This document shows, piece after piece, positions 1 to 8,027 of a DNA stretch of 9,469 nt (positions are counted from its first letter, which is position 1; every line of letters starts with the position of its first letter). The stretch is from the NCBI GenBank assembly GCA_026706325.1, contig JAPOYZ010000610.1, positions 1 to 9,469 of the forward strand, written 5' to 3'. A model generated the notes under the pieces. It ran no database searches and was not told the origin of the DNA. It was given only the letters and a program-made list of their open reading frames with translations. The stretch comes from Candidatus Aminicenantota bacterium. GTDB lineage: Bacteria > Acidobacteriota > UBA6911 > RPQK01 > JAJDTT01. The translations under genes were made by a program, and so were the position numbers.

Positions 1-1
1 G

Positions 2-1468
2 GTCACTTCCCAACCCAATCTGCGCGCAATCGCCACCAGGCACAACGAGTTGGACACCGCCCAACCCATCGACAGCGTTCCTTCAGTCATTCAGGGCAGC
101 CTGCCGGAGCTGGGCGAGGTGGATTACTATGCGTTGCAGGCCACCCGCGACCAGGTCCTCTGTTTCCAGGTGGACTTCTTCTCGAGCACCGCTCCGCTCG
201 GCCTTTGGACGATGCGGCCGAAGCTGAGCATCCATGAGCGGGGAGGCAGTTGGTTCGATCCCGGGCGCGATCATCGATTGGTCATCAACGACCCCATGCA
301 GCATCGGCCGACCTTGGCCTACAAGTTCCCCCGGGACGGCGAATTCTTTCTGGCTGTGGCGGAGGTTTCGGGCAAGGTCGGGATGTTCGAAAATCCCGGC
401 TACCAGTTGAAGGTCTTCCCCGGCGGGACTTCCGGGGAGGCATCCTGTTCCTTCACCGCGGATCGGCCCGCCCATGACGGTCCCCTGCAATGGACCTGGG
501 CGGGAGAAGCTGCCCAGGCCCTCGTGCCCATGGTGTCCGAACGGGACTTCGGCCGGAGGATCGAACCGGATTGGATCGAGAGGCTCCAGGCCAGGAGCGT
601 CCGGGAAGAACCGGGCGAAACGTCCGGCGGAGGCATCTCGTTCGAATCGTTCGCCGAGCAGGAGCCGAATGACCAGTCCGCACAAGCTCTCGACGTGGGA
701 GCCATCCCGGCGGCTCTGGAAGGGACCATCGGCGGGCCGGGGGACATCGACACCTTCAAGTTCAAGGTGGCCGACGGAACCCTCGTGGCCTTCGAGATCG
801 AGACCCCGCTGAGGAAACCCTCCTTTTTCGTCCCCTGGATGAAGGTGACAAACGCCGACGGCGAGGAAGTCGTCGAAAACCTCAATAAAGTGTGGGGCAG
901 AAGCGGGAACTTCGTCGTCAAGCACCTGGAGGCGAAGACGGTTTACACCTTTGAGAAGGGGGGCGAGTACACCCTCCAGGTTCGCGACATCACGTCCCGG
1001 AACGGAGGTTCCGATTTCAGGTACAGAGTGCTGGTCCGGGACCAGGTTCCACACGTGGGATCGATCCGGCCTGAAGAAGATCACCTTCGGATCACGCCCG
1101 GCCAATCCAGCACCTTGACGTTGTCGGTGGATCTGGAAGAGGGATTCCAAGGCGACGTCCTGCTCAGCGTCGAGAATCTTCCGCCTGGGGTGAAGGCGTT
1201 TCCGGTCATGGCGCGTCCGAAGAAGAACCGGTCGACGGAGGACCTGCCTCCGTTGAGGGACCAGAAACGTTACAAGCCGGCCACGCAGAGGGCCATGATC
1301 GCGTTGATGGCCGACTCCAGCGCCTTGCCGGGCCGTACCCCCTGGCTCATCGATCTGACGGCCCGGCCCATCAACGGGGGCAGAATGGGAGAGGCATTCG
1401 CCATCGGCACGCTCCCGCTGCTGGTGGATGGGAATGTGGAAAAGCGACAGCTCGCCTCGAACCGGTAA
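2..1468 (+). CDS. Secreted protein with pre-peptidase (PPC)-like and Ig-like domains, 5' end missing
   Basis: The frame is open from base 2 to a TAA at 1466-1468, giving 488 visible residues, so the gene starts left of the window. The TTG at 50 lies inside a beta-domain and is unlikely to be the true start. Two PPC-like beta-sandwich modules can be read. The first has LDTAQPID, then GEVDYYAL near base 120, ending near FFLAVAEVSG around 360. The second opens with the hallmark EQEPNDQSAQAL at about 658-693, continues with GDIDTFKFKV near 750, and closes with GEYTLQVRD near 965. From about 1080 a third, Ig-like segment contains LRITPGQSSTLTLSV and ENLPPGVKA. Such domains are non-catalytic and occur in exported proteins of Planctomycetota and Acidobacteriota, often beside DUF1549/DUF1501 genes, as here (21-base gap). 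The likely role is binding or scaffolding outside the cytoplasm. No catalytic motif is visible, though a domain could lie in the missing N-terminus. Confidence 0.8.
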   Translation, partial: VTSQPNLRAIATRHNELDTAQPIDSVPSVIQGSLPELGEVDYYALQATRDQVLCFQVDFFSSTAPLGLWTMRPKLSIHERGGSWFDPGRDHRLVINDPMQHRPTLAYKFPRDGEFFLAVAEVSGKVGMFENPGYQLKVFPGGTSGEASCSFTADRPAHDGPLQWTWAGEAAQALVPMVSERDFGRRIEPDWIERLQARSVREEPGETSGGGISFESFAEQEPNDQSAQALDVGAIPAALEGTIGGPGDIDTFKFKVADGTLVAFEIETPLRKPSFFVPWMKVTNADGEEVVENLNKVWGRSGNFVVKHLEAKTVYTFEKGGEYTLQVRDITSRNGGSDFRYRVLVRDQVPHVGSIRPEEDHLRITPGQSSTLTLSVDLEEGFQGDVLLSVENLPPGVKAFPVMARPKKNRSTEDLPPLRDQKRYKPATQRAMIALMADSSALPGRTPWLIDLTARPINGGRMGEAFAIGTLPLLVDGNVEKRQLASNR

Positions 1469-1475
1469 AAGCTGC

Positions 1476-1481
1476 AAGGAA
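1476..1481 (+). promoter_or_regulatory. Ribosome binding site for the DUF1549/DUF1553 gene
   Basis: AAGGAA lies eight bases before the GTG at 1490 and supports that non-ATG start. It sits in the 21-base gap after the upstream stop codon, which fits translation from a shared transcript. Confidence 0.6.
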
Positions 1482-1489
1482 CAGGCACC

Positions 1490-4087
1490 GTGAGTCTGAG
1501 AGAACCAAAATTCGCGAGCGGCTTCGGCGAATCGACAACGACCCTGCTGTGGGTACTGGCCGTCGTCTTGAGCCTTTCCGCGGGGTCTCCCCAGGGAGAG
1601 CCGTTGCGGCCGGCCAGCAGCCACGCCCTGACCCTCGTCTCCGTCGAAATGTTTCCCGAGAAGGTGGACCTGAGAGGAGCGGATCCTTCCCAGCGGTTCG
1701 TGGTGCTCGGCACCTTCTCCGACGGGCTGCAGCGAGACGTGACTTCACGCAGCAGTTTCCATGTGGATAACGACGAGGTCGCCGAAATCGACGGGACTTC
1801 CCGAATCGTCGGCGTCTCCGAGGGCGAGACGAGAGTCCGCGTGGAGGTCGAAGGCCACACGGCGGAAGCGGCCATCCACGTCCAGGATCTGGTCGATGAG
1901 AAGACCTACAGTTTCACCCGGGACGTGGGCTCGATTCTCACCAAGCACGGGTGCAACAGCAGCGACTGCCATGGCGGCGTCAAGGGCCAAGGCGGATTCA
2001 AGCTCTCGCAGAACTCCCTCTACCCCGAGGATGACTACAAGTGGATCCTGGAGGGCGGCACCTTCCATGTCCTCACGGACAAATCGGACGAACCGAAGGT
2101 CCCCCGGATCGACCTGAAGGAACCGGAAAAGAGCCTGATGCTGATGAAGCCGACCATGGCCATGGCGCATGGCGGCGGGCCCAGATTCGCTCTGGACTCT
2201 CCCGACTACCGGACCATTCTGGGTTGGATTCAAGCAGGGGCTCCTTTCGGCGAGGCGGCCGACAAGGGGTCCGCCGGAATCGACGGCGTGGAGGTGTTTC
2301 CCCACAAGTTCGTGCTGGAGCCGGGAAGAACCCAGCAACTGGTGGTGATGGCTCACCTTTCGGACGGGCGGAGCCAGGATATCAGCGACCAGGTGCTCTA
2401 CTCCTCCATCAATCCCGCAGTGGTGAGCGTGGGCAACGACGGGACGGTGAAGGCGGTCGGCAAGGGAGAGACGGCGATCATGATCCGCGCGGCCGGCCAC
2501 GCGGTCAGCGCGCTCGCCGGCGTGATCACGGACCTGATTCCAAACTACCCGGCCGTTTCCGAAGAGAACTACATCGACGAATACGTCTTCGCCAAACTCA
2601 GGCGCTTCAACATCGTTCCTTCCGGCCTTTCGAGCGACGCCGAGTTTCTGAGGCGAGTGTGCCTCGATCTGGCAGGGACGCTGCCGCCGCCCAACCGCGT
2701 CCGCGAGTTCCTGGCGTCCCAGGACCCGCAGAAGCGGGAAAAACTGATCGAGACGCTGCTGGACTCTCCCGAGTACGTCGACTACTGGACGTATCGATTC
2801 TCACAATTGTTTCGAGTGGGACGCCTGGTGAACGGCGGTACGACCGAATTCAACGCGGCGTATTGGGAATGGATCCGGGACAGCGTCATCGACGGAAAAC
2901 CGTACGACCAGATGGCTCGGGAACGGATCTCCGCGCAGGGATGGGACGGGCCCTCCCGGCACTTCACCCGGTTCGCCACCGAGAACGACCCCACCGGTCC
3001 ACAACAGGTGATGGGGGAGCAGATCCGGCTCTTCATGGGGCGCCGGCTGGATTGCGCCCAGTGTCACAACCACCCCTTCGACAGTTGGAGCCAGGACCAG
3101 TTCTGGGGATTGACGGCGTTCTTCGGCAGCCTGGTCCAGGTCGGATGGTCGGACGAGACCGACATGGTGATCTTCGACAACCCCGCCGGCCGGGACTATG
3201 CGTGGGGCCAGCCGGAGGAAGTCGCCAAGGTCATTCATCCCCGCACCAAGAAAGAGGTGGAGGCGACGTTGCCCGACGGCACTCCACTGCCCACGGACAG
3301 GCAGTTCGATCCGCGGATGGCCCTGGCGGAATGGATCACCGAGCATCCTCATTTCGCGGAAGCGACGGTGAACCGGATCTGGAGTTATTTCTTCGGGCGA
3401 GGGATCGTCGATCCGGTGGACGACTTCCGGTCCACCAATCCCCCGTCGCATCCGGACCTGCTCGCCGCCCTGGCCGATGAATTCAGGAGCCAGGGGCACG
3501 ATATTAAGGAGCTGATCCGGACCATCGTTCGCTCCCGGGCCTATCAGTTGACGTCGGTCCCCAACGAGACGAACCGGCACGACACCACGAATTACTCCCA
3601 CTTTCAGCCCCGGCCCTTGGACGCCGAACTGTTCCTGGACGCCATTTCCTTCGTGACGGGGGTGACCGACGAGAAGTACCTGGATACGACGAGAGGCCAT
3701 GAGCCGGTGGGAACCCGGGCCATGAACCTGAAGAATTGGTCCATCGACCACAGCCAGTTCATGGAGGTCCATGGCCGCTACGACCGGGCCGGCAAGCCGA
3801 ACAAGCCCGGACCCACCCTGTTGCAGGCCCTGCATTCCTTTTCGGGCCGGACCTACAACGAAAAACTGGGACGCGAAGGCGGAAGGCTGGACCGGATGAT
3901 CCGGAGCGGCCGCTCCAATGAAGAGATCGTGGAAGAACTTTACCTGCTGGCGTTTACCAGATTTCCGAGCCAGGACGAACTCGATCGCCTGTTGCGGTTG
4001 ATCGAGGAGAGCCCTTCCCGGAAAACGACTCTGGAGGATCTGACCTGGGCTTTGATCAGTTCCCGGGAGTTTGCGTATAACCATTGA
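1490..4087 (+). CDS. Exported BIG2 / cytochrome-like / DUF1549 / DUF1553 protein
   Basis: This 865-residue protein starts at GTG with a good ribosome site. A hydrophobic run at residues 17-31 (TTTLLWVLAVVLSLS) is a likely signal peptide. Domains in order: a BIG2 Ig-like domain (about 46-133); a planctomycete-type cytochrome-like domain with the variant haem motif CNSSDCH (C155, C160, H161) and the following GGVKGQGGFKLS; a second BIG2 domain (about 264-346); DUF1549 (about 357-560), which contains a canonical CxxCH in DCAQCHNHPF (C522, C525, H526); and DUF1553 (about 605-860), with the typical VNRIWSYFFGRGIVDPVDDFR and NPPSHPDLL. Proteins of this build are abundant in Planctomycetota, Verrucomicrobiota and Acidobacteriota and are nearly always paired with DUF1501, as here. 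Their biochemical function is not established. Attachment of c-type haem and a periplasmic redox role are inferred from the motifs only. The length is normal for the BIG2-bearing subfamily and no frameshift is seen. Confidence 0.9.
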   Translation: MSLREPKFASGFGESTTTLLWVLAVVLSLSAGSPQGEPLRPASSHALTLVSVEMFPEKVDLRGADPSQRFVVLGTFSDGLQRDVTSRSSFHVDNDEVAEIDGTSRIVGVSEGETRVRVEVEGHTAEAAIHVQDLVDEKTYSFTRDVGSILTKHGCNSSDCHGGVKGQGGFKLSQNSLYPEDDYKWILEGGTFHVLTDKSDEPKVPRIDLKEPEKSLMLMKPTMAMAHGGGPRFALDSPDYRTILGWIQAGAPFGEAADKGSAGIDGVEVFPHKFVLEPGRTQQLVVMAHLSDGRSQDISDQVLYSSINPAVVSVGNDGTVKAVGKGETAIMIRAAGHAVSALAGVITDLIPNYPAVSEENYIDEYVFAKLRRFNIVPSGLSSDAEFLRRVCLDLAGTLPPPNRVREFLASQDPQKREKLIETLLDSPEYVDYWTYRFSQLFRVGRLVNGGTTEFNAAYWEWIRDSVIDGKPYDQMARERISAQGWDGPSRHFTRFATENDPTGPQQVMGEQIRLFMGRRLDCAQCHNHPFDSWSQDQFWGLTAFFGSLVQVGWSDETDMVIFDNPAGRDYAWGQPEEVAKVIHPRTKKEVEATLPDGTPLPTDRQFDPRMALAEWITEHPHFAEATVNRIWSYFFGRGIVDPVDDFRSTNPPSHPDLLAALADEFRSQGHDIKELIRTIVRSRAYQLTSVPNETNRHDTTNYSHFQPRPLDAELFLDAISFVTGVTDEKYLDTTRGHEPVGTRAMNLKNWSIDHSQFMEVHGRYDRAGKPNKPGPTLLQALHSFSGRTYNEKLGREGGRLDRMIRSGRSNEEIVEELYLLAFTRFPSQDELDRLLRLIEESPSRKTTLEDLTWALISSREFAYNH

Positions 4088-4128
4088 CCGCCACTTGGCG
4101 TTAATAGGCGTTTTGCGAAGTCGCCGAC

Positions 4129-4133
4129 GGAGA
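4129..4133 (+). promoter_or_regulatory. Ribosome binding site for the DUF1501 gene
   Basis: GGAGA sits eight bases upstream of the ATG at 4142 and supports that start over any other in the frame. Confidence 0.6.
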
Positions 4134-4141
4134 AACCAACG

Positions 4142-5518
4142 ATGTTGAGAAAAGCAGGTTGCCTGGACTACCGGCTCGCCAGTCGAAGAGACTTCTTGCG
4201 ATTGGGCTCTCTCAGTCTGCTGGGAGCCAACCTCACGCACTACCTTCAGTTCAAGAGCCTGATGGCGAGTGCGGGAGTGGACATCGAGAAGGAGGCCACG
4301 GCGAAATCGATCATCGTGCTCTGGCTGGAGGGTGGACCGAGTCACATCGACACCTACGATCCCAAGCCGAACAGTTCGTTCAAGCCGATTTCCACCAACG
4401 TTCCGGGGATTCAGGTGACGGAGCTCTGTCCTCTCGTCGCCCAGCAGATGGACAAGATCGCCGTCGTCCGGTCTGTCCGCACGGAGGAAGCCAACCACCT
4501 CGAGGGCGCACACAACGTGCTCACCGGACATCGTCCCAGTGCGGCCATGGCGTTCCCCAGCGTCGGTTCCATCATCACCAAGGAGTTGGGTCCCATCAAC
4601 ACCATGCCCCCGTACGTCCTGGCCCCCCAGTTCGACGTGGACCGGCAATACGAAGTGCTCTGGAAAAGCGCCCACCTGGGGGCGAAATACGATCCCTTGA
4701 TCCTGGGCGACCCCACGGGTTGCAGCTTCAAGGACATCACCACGGTCTGCGACCCCGACTTCGCGGTCGCTGATCTGACGCTCCCCAAGGGATTGCCGGT
4801 GGAGCGGCTGGAGTCCCGGCTTTCGATGCTGGAGATGGTCGACTCCATCTACCGCAAGAAGGTGGAAAAGGCCGAATTCACCGCCATGGACGGTTTTCGT
4901 GAGCAGGCACTGCAGATGATTCTGCAGCCCGAGGTCCGGGAAGCTTTCGAATTGACGCGGGAGTCGGAAAAAGTTCGAGACGCCTACGGTAGGAACGGCT
5001 TCGGACAGAGCGTGCTCCTGGCCCGGCGCCTGGCGGAAAGGGGATCCCGTTTCGTGACGGCGGCCGGCTACAAGTTCAACGAGTGGGACACGCACGGCAA
5101 CAACGACAAGCAGCACAAGGACGCGTTGGTCCCGCCCCTCGATCAGGCCCTCTCCGCCCTGCTGGTCGACCTGGACGAGCGAGGCATGCTGGATACGACC
5201 ATGGTGATCGTCATGGGCGAGTTCGGCCGGACACCAACCCACAACGCCAGCGGCGGACGGGATCACTGGCCCCATGCCTGGACCCTGCTCATGTCCGGCG
5301 GCGGAGTTAAAGGCGGCATGGTTCTCGGAGCCAGCGATGAAAGGGGCGCCCACGTGGCGGAGCGCGAGGTTTCCATCGGAGACATCTACGCCACCGTCTA
5401 CAAGGCGATGGGAATCGACTGGACCAAGGAGTACATGACGCCGGTCGGACGTCCCGTAAAGATCGCCAACTCCTTCGAGGACAAGACCGGAAAACCCATC
5501 CCCGAACTCCTCGGCTAG
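4142..5518 (+). CDS. Tat-exported DUF1501 family protein (sulfatase/alkaline phosphatase-like fold)
   Basis: The product has 458 residues, the usual size for the family, with an ATG start and a clear ribosome site. The N-terminus carries a twin-arginine motif, SRRDFLRLG (residues 14-22), followed by a modest hydrophobic stretch, so export as a folded, possibly metal-loaded protein is likely. Family hallmarks are present in order: LWLEGGPSHIDTYDPKP (60-76), NEWDTHGNN (313-321), GEFGRTP (359-365) and GRDHWPHAW (372-380). DUF1501 is assigned to the alkaline phosphatase/sulfatase superfamily, and the Asp, His and Glu residues in these blocks resemble metal ligands, but no substrate has been assigned. 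The gene follows the DUF1549/DUF1553 gene by 54 bases, the standard arrangement, which suggests that the two exported products work together. It is the last gene of the plus-strand block and is followed by two palindromes. Confidence 0.92.
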   Translation: MLRKAGCLDYRLASRRDFLRLGSLSLLGANLTHYLQFKSLMASAGVDIEKEATAKSIIVLWLEGGPSHIDTYDPKPNSSFKPISTNVPGIQVTELCPLVAQQMDKIAVVRSVRTEEANHLEGAHNVLTGHRPSAAMAFPSVGSIITKELGPINTMPPYVLAPQFDVDRQYEVLWKSAHLGAKYDPLILGDPTGCSFKDITTVCDPDFAVADLTLPKGLPVERLESRLSMLEMVDSIYRKKVEKAEFTAMDGFREQALQMILQPEVREAFELTRESEKVRDAYGRNGFGQSVLLARRLAERGSRFVTAAGYKFNEWDTHGNNDKQHKDALVPPLDQALSALLVDLDERGMLDTTMVIVMGEFGRTPTHNASGGRDHWPHAWTLLMSGGGVKGGMVLGASDERGAHVAEREVSIGDIYATVYKAMGIDWTKEYMTPVGRPVKIANSFEDKTGKPIPELLG

Positions 5519-5521
5519 GAG

Positions 5522-5540
5522 CGGCGGTTTCCAACCGCCG
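5522..5540. repeat. Perfect GC-rich palindrome between convergent genes
   Basis: An eight-base perfect stem, CGGCGGTT at 5522-5529 pairing with AACCGCCG at 5533-5540, encloses a three-base loop. It begins four bases after the DUF1501 stop codon. No T-run follows on either strand, so it does not look like a classical intrinsic terminator. It could still impede transcription, protect the mRNA 3' end, or be one copy of a dispersed REP-like element. The structure is directly visible; the role is inference. Confidence 0.55.
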
Positions 5541-5558
5541 AGTCCCAACAAACACTGA

Positions 5559-5593
5559 ATAGGAAGAGGGGGACAGGAATGACCCCCTCCTAT
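5559..5593. repeat. Second imperfect hairpin in the convergent gap, possible terminator
   Basis: ATAGG (5559-5563) pairs with CCTAT (5589-5593), and AGGGGG (5567-5572) with CCCCCT (5583-5588). This gives an 11-base-pair stem with a three-base bulge on the left arm. The inner part adds an A-A mismatch, two more pairs (CA/TG) and a GGAA loop. It ends five bases before the stop codon of the minus-strand cytochrome gene, so it is well placed to end transcription from that side. No U-tract is present on either strand. It may alternatively be a mobile or dispersed palindrome. Confidence 0.5.
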
Positions 5594-5598
5594 CGCTC

Positions 5599-7887
5599 CT
5601 ACGGGGCTCGATTCAATTCTCTCAACAGATCCAAGGCGGACTGGCGGATGGCGGGGTCCCGGCTCTCGGACGCTTTCCGTAGATGGACCATGGCCTGCTG
5701 CAAATCTCCCGAGAGGGCGAGGACGGCACCGTAGCTGTAGTGCGTCCGATGATGCACAGGGTTTAGTTCCAGAGCTTTCTCGAAATGGGTGAAGGCCTCT
5801 TCGATCCGGCCGTCTGACGCCAGAACCTCCGCCATCAAGCTGTGAGCGTCCGGCCGCCTGGGGTCGAGCTTTAGAGCTTCGTCCAGATAACTCCGAGCCC
5901 GCTCATAGAGCCCCCTCTGGGCCAGGATCGCCGCATAGTCCAGATAAATCTGCACGTCGGACGGATTGTTCTCGATAGCCCTCTCAAGATGATATTCCGC
6001 CTCGGCCCAGTCTCCCCGGGCCACCAGGACGGTGGCGAGATTGTGATGGGCAGCCGGCAGATCCGGCTCCAGACGGACGGCCTCGCGCAGCACCGTTTCC
6101 GCCTCGCCGAACATCCCCGTTTCCAGCAGAAGCGCTCCCAGGTTGCTGTGCGCTTCAGACCTCTCCGGATCCGGCTTGATAGCCTCCCTCAAGGTCTTCA
6201 CCGCCTCGTCGACCCGGCCCGCTTCCCTGTGGAGCAGTGCCAAATCGTTCAGAATCGCCCCCGGTTCCGGATCGTTCCGCGACGCCCGCTCCAGGACGGC
6301 CACGGCCCGGGAAAGCTGGCCGGACCGGGCCAGGGCCAGTCCCTGCCGGTGGAGGGCGGTCCAAAAATCGGGCCGGCGGCGCAGGGCCTCCTCATACATG
6401 GGAATCGCCTTGGCGAACTGCCCCGTCTCGAAATAGGCCTCGCCCAGATGATGGTAGAACTCGGGCTCCGGCGGCTGGTGGGTCTCGATGGCCCACTCCA
6501 GATTCGCGATCCCCGCTTCCAGATTGGACTTGTCCTCCACCTGGGCCACCGCCAGATAGAGGTCCTTGTCGCGCCTTGCGACTTGCGTCGGATAGTAGAG
6601 CTTCACTTCTCCTTGATACGGCCTCTGGTAGAACGGTTCCTCCTCCAACGGGGCCATGAGATCCCGCTCCGGCTTGAAGCGCTGGATGTAATGATCGGTC
6701 ATCACGGCGTGAATAACGTCGTCGGTCCGGCGCTTCGGCATGTGGCAGGTCAGGCAATCCGACGACGAAGTGTGTTCCCTTGATGCGACCTGCTCGTCGA
6801 GCGCCGACGCGTGACAGTTCCGGCAGACGCGCCGATAGTGGCGAGCAGCCTCCTCGCCCCGGGGAATGTCGTGAGGGTCATGGCAGGTGACGCAGGTCAT
6901 CGTGCCGCCGCTCTTCTGGAAACAGAGTGACTGGCGCAGCCGGTAGGCGGCATTGACGATGACGAACTTGTCGTCATGCCCGGAGCCCGGGGCATGATCG
7001 AAATGGAGGACGTAGTTCGCCAGTTCCTCGCCCGGCCGAAAGGAGAACACACCCCGCCCGTAGCGGTGAATGAACGGCGGCAGCCGGGCGCTGGTGGTCT
7101 CCAGGTGGCATTGCATGCAGACTTCCATCTGCCGCTCCGGGCTCATCCTCCCCGGGTTTTGAATGCTGGCGCGGACCGCTTCCAACGAGGCGTCCTCCTT
7201 CTTTGCCACGGCAACATGGTCCTGCCCGGGCCCGTGGCACCGCTGACAGTCGATGCCTTCCGGGATGTTCCCCCGGAAAAAGGAGGCCCGACCGAAGGAG
7301 TCGCTTCCCGGCTCGATCTCCGGATACGCGTTGTGACAAAACATGCAGCCGTGATGGATTCTCCGCTGGTATCCATGGTGGGAACGGGAATCGTAACCGG
7401 GACTCATGGCCCAGAAAGACTCCTTTTCGCTGTACCAGCTCACCGGAAGCTCAAAGAGCTTGCCGTCGGGCGCGTGGTGGAGGTAGGTCCGCGTCCGGTT
7501 GCCGGAACCCACCACGAAGTGGATCTCTTTCTCCACCACGTTGACTTCCTTGCCGCCGTACCCGATCTGGTGGCGGCGCTGGAAGTAACGGCCGTCCCGC
7601 TCGAACATGGTGTAGTAGCGCTTGGAGGCCGCGTGGTAGTAGACGTTATTCTGAGTCCAGTCTTCGACCGCCTTCTCGGGCCGCATTCGATAGAAGGAGC
7701 GGCCCATCCCCGTATGTTGGTAGGTCTCGTAGACGTCCGAATGGCAGGGCCGGCACGAATCTGCGCTGACGTAGCCCGCATCATTCCCGGAAACGAGGAG
7801 AGGTTCCCGAGCTTGACCGGAATGCCAGAAGGCGGCGCCGAGGACGAAGGCTGGAATCAGCAGAAACAAGGCCAGGGAGGACTTCAA
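5599..7887 (-). CDS. Exported heptahaem cytochrome c fused to a TPR array
   Basis: The product has 762 residues. The N-terminus MKSSLALFLLIPAFVLGAAF is a plausible signal peptide or membrane anchor. Seven CxxCH haem-attachment motifs follow, with first cysteines at residues 45, 181, 214, 257, 332, 355 and 378 (CRPCH, CMFCH, CQRCH, CMQCH, CVTCH, CRNCH, CLTCH). The opening SCRPCH...YQHTGMGRSFY resembles cytochrome c554-like multihaem proteins found in Acidobacteriota and Planctomycetota. From about residue 440 to 745 the protein is a near-continuous array of about nine 34-residue tetratricopeptide repeats with no gaps, for example 576-609 and 610-643. The expected role is periplasmic electron transfer, with the TPR part docking partners; the donor and acceptor are unknown. 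The start is TTG, with only a weak GGCGG nearby. An in-frame TGA 36 bases upstream limits any extension, and a CTG at 7899 is the other candidate. The gene converges on DUF1501 and diverges from DUF6807. Confidence 0.9.
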   Translation of the reverse strand: MKSSLALFLLIPAFVLGAAFWHSGQAREPLLVSGNDAGYVSADSCRPCHSDVYETYQHTGMGRSFYRMRPEKAVEDWTQNNVYYHAASKRYYTMFERDGRYFQRRHQIGYGGKEVNVVEKEIHFVVGSGNRTRTYLHHAPDGKLFELPVSWYSEKESFWAMSPGYDSRSHHGYQRRIHHGCMFCHNAYPEIEPGSDSFGRASFFRGNIPEGIDCQRCHGPGQDHVAVAKKEDASLEAVRASIQNPGRMSPERQMEVCMQCHLETTSARLPPFIHRYGRGVFSFRPGEELANYVLHFDHAPGSGHDDKFVIVNAAYRLRQSLCFQKSGGTMTCVTCHDPHDIPRGEEAARHYRRVCRNCHASALDEQVASREHTSSSDCLTCHMPKRRTDDVIHAVMTDHYIQRFKPERDLMAPLEEEPFYQRPYQGEVKLYYPTQVARRDKDLYLAVAQVEDKSNLEAGIANLEWAIETHQPPEPEFYHHLGEAYFETGQFAKAIPMYEEALRRRPDFWTALHRQGLALARSGQLSRAVAVLERASRNDPEPGAILNDLALLHREAGRVDEAVKTLREAIKPDPERSEAHSNLGALLLETGMFGEAETVLREAVRLEPDLPAAHHNLATVLVARGDWAEAEYHLERAIENNPSDVQIYLDYAAILAQRGLYERARSYLDEALKLDPRRPDAHSLMAEVLASDGRIEEAFTHFEKALELNPVHHRTHYSYGAVLALSGDLQQAMVHLRKASESRDPAIRQSALDLLRELNRAP

Positions 7888-8027
7888 AACCGCCGTCAGG
7901 ATAGCAAAAGCGCCGAGAATCGCTCAAACATGATTTTGTTCTTCCTACACTCCTCCCTGCCTTCTGGCCGTTGTATACTCGGCGCCGAAACCAACCCCGA
8001 CGGAGTCCAGCAGCGATCGCAATTGTC
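7888..8027. promoter_or_regulatory. Divergent intergenic region with candidate promoters
   Basis: This stretch separates the minus-strand cytochrome gene from the plus-strand DUF6807 gene. On the plus strand TATACT (7974-7979) resembles a -10 box, but no good -35 is seen about 17 bases upstream. Initiation near 7986 would give a leader of about 40 bases for a start at 8028. On the minus strand TTGAGC (complement of 7922-7927) and TATCCT (complement of 7898-7903) are 18 bases apart. That pair would place the transcript start almost on the cytochrome TTG, which makes it doubtful. No operator-like palindrome stands out. Confidence 0.3.

Noticed and set aside
83..1624. A 513-codon open frame on the minus strand opposite the PPC gene
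   Set aside because: Its composition is that of an antisense shadow, it has no domain or ribosome site, and the plus-strand frame carries recognisable PPC motifs.
4107..4125. Small hairpin GGCG...CGCC just before the ribosome site of the DUF1501 gene
   Set aside because: It has only four strong pairs plus a mismatch and a wobble, which is easily met by chance in GC-rich DNA. No riboswitch or attenuator features accompany it.
1476..4141. Possibility that a transposase, phage or defence gene lies in or beside the left block
   Set aside because: All coding capacity is accounted for by the PPC, DUF1549/DUF1553 and DUF1501 families; no direct repeats, integrase motifs or nuclease/helicase motifs were seen.
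2801..5551. A 916-codon open frame on the minus strand across the DUF1549 gene, the DUF1501 gene and both gaps
   Set aside because: It lies opposite two clear protein families, has no recognisable domain, is rich in Gly, Arg, Val and His as expected for a shadow frame in GC-rich DNA, and begins inside the intergenic palindrome region.
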